Shown: in pieces, positions 14,549-15,830 of the stretch | How positions within the stretch are numbered: the stretch's first letter is position 1 | Layout: every line of letters begins with the position of its first letter | From: Alphaproteobacteria bacterium | GTDB lineage: Bacteria > Pseudomonadota > Alphaproteobacteria > Rhodospirillales > Rhodospirillaceae | Direction: 5' to 3' | Assembly: GCA_003250275.1 (NCBI GenBank) | Contig: QKGW01000208.1 | Location: 1-15,830 of the forward strand | DNA: 15,830 bases | Position numbers and translations under genes: made by a program | Notes under the pieces: generated by a model | Seen by the model: only the letters and a program-made list of their open reading frames with translations | Told to the model about the DNA's origin: nothing | Database searches by the model: none

Positions 14549-14577
14549 GGCGCGTATATGGGGTCTCCCCCCGCGCC
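14549..14577 (-). promoter_or_regulatory. Bulged stem-loop upstream of rplK, candidate L1 operator
   Basis: On the minus strand, six outer pairs GGCGCG/CGCGCC (14572-14577 with 14549-14554) and four inner pairs GGGG/CCCC (14567-14570 with 14560-14563) are separated by an asymmetric bulge of ATATA against one G. The structure ends 17 bases before the rplK ATG. L1 is known to repress the L11 operon by binding a bulged helix near the rplK start that mimics its rRNA site. The match here is in place and general shape only. Confidence 0.5.
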
Positions 14578-14625
14578 GTTGAAGGACTGCGGTTGATGGC
14601 CCTGGCCAGGCCTCCCGCAGGTTTG

Positions 14626-14643
14626 CCGCGCCCGGAGGCGCGG
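14626..14643 (-). repeat. Short hairpin directly after nusG
   Basis: A perfect seven-base-pair stem (CCGCGCC/GGCGCGG) with a TCCG loop starts four bases after the nusG stop. There is no T-tract, so it should not stop transcription alone. It may protect the secE-nusG mRNA 3' end or mark a processing point before the rplK leader. Further short complementary stretches (CTGCGG/CCGCAG) follow downstream. Confidence 0.6.
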
Positions 14644-14647
14644 GAAC

Positions 14648-15181
14648 TCAACTGATCTTTTCGACCTGCGAGTATTCGAGCTCCACCGGGGTCGAGCGGC
14701 CGAAGATCGACACCGCAACCTTGATGCGGCTCTTCTCTTCGTCGACTTCCTCGACCACGCCGTTGAAGCTGGTGAAGGGCCCGTCGGACACCCGCACCTG
14801 CTCGCCGATCTCGAACACCACCGAGGGCTTCGGACGTTCGACGCCCTCCTGCACCTGGGTCATGATCCGCTGCGCCTCGGTCTCGGTGATCGGCACCGGG
14901 CGGCCGCGGCCGCCGAGGAAATCGGTGACCTTCGCGGTGTTCTTGACGAGGTGCCAGCTTTCGTCGGTCAGAACCATCTTGACCAGGACGTAGCCGGGGA
15001 AAAACTTGCGTTCGGCATTGATCTTCGAACCGCGCCGGACCTCGACGACCTCTTCGGTCGGCACCAGCACTTCTTCGAACAGATCGGTCATGCCCTTCTG
15101 GGTCGCCTGCTCGCGGATCGACTGAGCGACCTTCTTCTCGAAACCAGAATAGACGTGGACGACGTACCAGCGCGCCTGCAT
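14648..15181 (-). CDS. nusG: Transcription antitermination/elongation factor NusG
   Basis: NusG binds the RNA polymerase clamp and links it to Rho or to the ribosome through S10. The 177-residue product has an N-terminal NGN domain (about 1-115), with the conserved FFPGYVLVKM at 60-69, and a C-terminal KOW domain (about 124-177) containing VSDGPFTSFNGVVEEVD at 131-147. The ATG at 15181 gives the family start MQARWYVVHVYSGFEKK; GGAGG lies eight bases upstream, inside the end of secE. An upstream in-frame start giving 205 residues would overlap secE and is rejected. The four-base gap to secE indicates translational coupling. Confidence 0.98.
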   Translation of the reverse strand: MQARWYVVHVYSGFEKKVAQSIREQATQKGMTDLFEEVLVPTEEVVEVRRGSKINAERKFFPGYVLVKMVLTDESWHLVKNTAKVTDFLGGRGRPVPITETEAQRIMTQVQEGVERPKPSVVFEIGEQVRVSDGPFTSFNGVVEEVDEEKSRIKVAVSIFGRSTPVELEYSQVEKIS

Positions 15182-15185
15182 CAGA

Positions 15186-15383
15186 TTAGCCTCCCACACC
15201 GAGAACTGACTGGATACCCAGCGAGAACACGGTGTCCACAAGGAACAGGAAAATCGACGCGACAACCGCCATGGACATCACCATGACCGTCGACAGCATC
15301 GTCTCCTTGCGCGTGGGCCAGACGACTTTCGCCAGTTCCTGCCGAACCTGACGCACAAACTGGCCGGGAGAGGTCTTAGCCAT
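15186..15383 (-). CDS. secE: Preprotein translocase subunit SecE
   Basis: SecE clamps SecY in the inner-membrane Sec translocon. The 65-residue product is the short, single-span form usual outside enterics. It has a cytosolic amphipathic N-terminal helix, the conserved VWPTRKET block (residues 21-28), and one hydrophobic transmembrane segment at about 31-53. The ATG at 15383 is chosen over an upstream in-frame TTG (15395), which has no ribosome site; the ATG itself has only a modest GGAT about eight bases upstream. It follows tRNA-Trp by 94 bases and precedes nusG by four. Identity rests on the WPT motif, topology and the secE-nusG pairing. Confidence 0.95.
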   Translation of the reverse strand: MAKTSPGQFVRQVRQELAKVVWPTRKETMLSTVMVMSMAVVASIFLFLVDTVFSLGIQSVLGVGG

Positions 15384-15400
15384 TACCACATCCAAATATG

Positions 15401-15443
15401 TTTTGCCGCGCGGAGTACGGGCTTTCGCCCGCCGCGCGGAAAA
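15401..15443 (-). repeat. Two-tier stem-loop between tRNA-Trp and secE
   Basis: Two copies of the self-complementary octamer CCGCGCGG (15406-15413 and 15432-15439) pair as an outer helix. They enclose a five-pair CGGGC/GCCCG helix with a GAAA loop (15418-15431), with four unpaired bases on one side. Flanking TTTT and AAAA can extend the helix past a single-base bulge. It ends 17 bases before the secE start, so it could affect secE translation or tRNA 3'-end release. Confidence 0.65.
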
Positions 15444-15477
15444 GCTCTCGCTGAACCCAACAACCGTATCGTCGCAC

Positions 15478-15553
15478 TGGCAGGGGTGGCAGGGATCGAA
15501 CCCGCAACCCCCGGTTTTGGAGACCGGTGCTCTACCAGTTGAGCTACACCCCT
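15478..15553 (-). tRNA. trnW: tRNA-Trp (anticodon CCA)
   Basis: The 76-base minus-strand gene folds into a complete cloverleaf. The acceptor stem is AGGGGTG/CACCCCT, the D arm GCTC/GAGC with an AACTGGTA loop, the anticodon stem CCGGT/ACCGG with loop CTCCAAA, and the T arm GCGGG/CCTGC with TTCGATC. The anticodon is CCA, so it reads UGG. The discriminator base is G, as expected for bacterial tRNA-Trp, and the 3' CCA is encoded. It lies between tuf and secE, a known arrangement in alphaproteobacteria. Confidence 0.98.
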
Positions 15554-15609
15554 ACACCGAGTGCGCCGTCGATCGCCGGGACGGAAACCGTCTTCCGAAG
15601 GCGGGCGAG

Positions 15610-15637
15610 ACTATCCCGCTCACCCTCGGCAAGCAAG
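15610..15637 (-). promoter_or_regulatory. Probable promoter for tRNA-Trp (and perhaps secE-nusG)
   Basis: On the minus strand CTTGCT (15632-15637) and GATAGT (15610-15615) are separated by 16 bases and followed by a GC-rich stretch, similar in style to the str promoter. A start near 15603 would give a precursor with about 50 bases before the tRNA. The -35 box is imperfect and overlaps the stem-loop after tuf, so confidence is moderate. Confidence 0.45.
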
Positions 15638-15675
15638 CACTTTTCCGCCAATTCGAAAATCGCGGAAAAGTGCTT
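15635..15675 (-). repeat. Long stem-loop after tuf
   Basis: A perfect 14-base-pair stem (15662-15675 with 15635-15648) starts 13 bases after the tuf stop. Inside, ATT/AAT can pair around a TTCG loop, extending the helix with one small bulge. The minus strand has no T-run after the stem, so it is not a standard intrinsic terminator in the direction of tuf. It could be a 3' mRNA stabiliser or a processing site between tuf mRNA and the tRNA precursor. Confidence 0.65.
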
Positions 15676-15688
15676 TACCTTTTAGGCC

Positions 15689-15830
15689 TTACTCGACGAT
15701 CGAGGCCACGACGCCGGCGCCGACGGTACGGCCGCCTTCGCGGATCGCGAAGCGCAGGCCTTCGTCCATGGCGATCGGCGCGATGAGATCGACTTCCATC
15801 GCGATGTTGTCGCCCGGCATCACCATCTCG
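15689..15830 (-). CDS. tuf: Elongation factor Tu, C-terminal part (cut by window edge)
   Basis: Only the last 46 codons and the TAA stop are in the window. The translation ends with the conserved EF-Tu domain III tail: EMVMPGDNIAMEVDLI, then MDEGLRFAIREGGRTVGAGV and VASIVE. This is the family C-terminus, so the gene is a separate tuf copy from the one starting at 144 at the other end. In alphaproteobacteria one tuf commonly stands before tRNA-Trp-secE-nusG, as here. The two copies cannot be compared, because one end of each is visible. Confidence 0.97.
   Translation of the reverse strand, partial: EMVMPGDNIAMEVDLIAPIAMDEGLRFAIREGGRTVGAGVVASIVE

Noticed and set aside
13581..14582. Open frame of about 333 codons on the plus strand opposite rplA and rplK
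   Set aside because: It is aligned to rplA codons and has the same Arg/His/Asp/Leu-rich composition; it is a shadow of two certain ribosomal protein genes.
14648..15265. Longer NusG of 205 residues
   Set aside because: The extension is read from the secE coding region in another frame. The ATG at 15181 with GGAGG gives the standard NusG start.
15186..15395. SecE starting at TTG 15395
   Set aside because: There is no ribosome site upstream of the TTG, and the ATG at 15383 gives the usual SecE start and length.
15403..15786. Plus-strand open frame of 127 codons across tRNA-Trp
   Set aside because: It runs through the tRNA gene, two inverted repeats and the tuf 3' end on the opposite strand; no plausible gene.

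Overview
The window is a core translation/transcription locus of a GC-rich alphaproteobacterium, and every gene lies on the minus strand. RpoB and RpoC have the lengths and motifs of alphaproteobacterial subunits. The order tuf, tRNA-Trp(CCA), secE, nusG, then the L11/L10/RNA polymerase genes, then the str genes, also fits that class. My best guess is a Rhodospirillales-like organism, but the genus cannot be fixed from this sequence alone.

In the direction of transcription (high to low coordinates) the layout is as follows. The 3' end of one tuf copy is at 15689-15830. A stem-loop, a probable promoter and tRNA-Trp follow, then secE and nusG, which are four bases apart. Next come rplK-rplA, rplJ-rplL and rpoB-rpoC. 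A strong intrinsic terminator (3454-3487) closes the polymerase block. A near-consensus promoter (3399-3427) then starts the str block: rpsL, rpsG, fusA and the 5' end of a second tuf at 1-144.

The products cooperate in making the gene-expression machinery. SecE belongs to the translocon; NusG couples polymerase and ribosome; L11, L1, L10 and L7/L12 build the L1 arm and the GTPase-associated stalk. RpoB and RpoC form the polymerase catalytic core. S12 and S7 are 30S proteins, and EF-G and EF-Tu are elongation factors that work at the stalk.

I found no mobile element, CRISPR array, toxin system or unknown gene. The protein content is ordinary. What merits a second look is in the spacers. They hold many perfect inverted repeats placed just after stop codons (tuf, nusG, rplA, rplL, rpoB), four consecutive stem-loops between rplL and rpoB, a structured rplJ leader, a hairpin just upstream of rplK and a compact fold before secE. 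These are plausible attenuators, RNase processing sites and ribosomal-protein autoregulatory targets. Their functions are inferred; only the pairing is directly visible. Very long open frames on the plus strand opposite rpoB, rpoC and fusA are explained by codon use and are rejected as genes.
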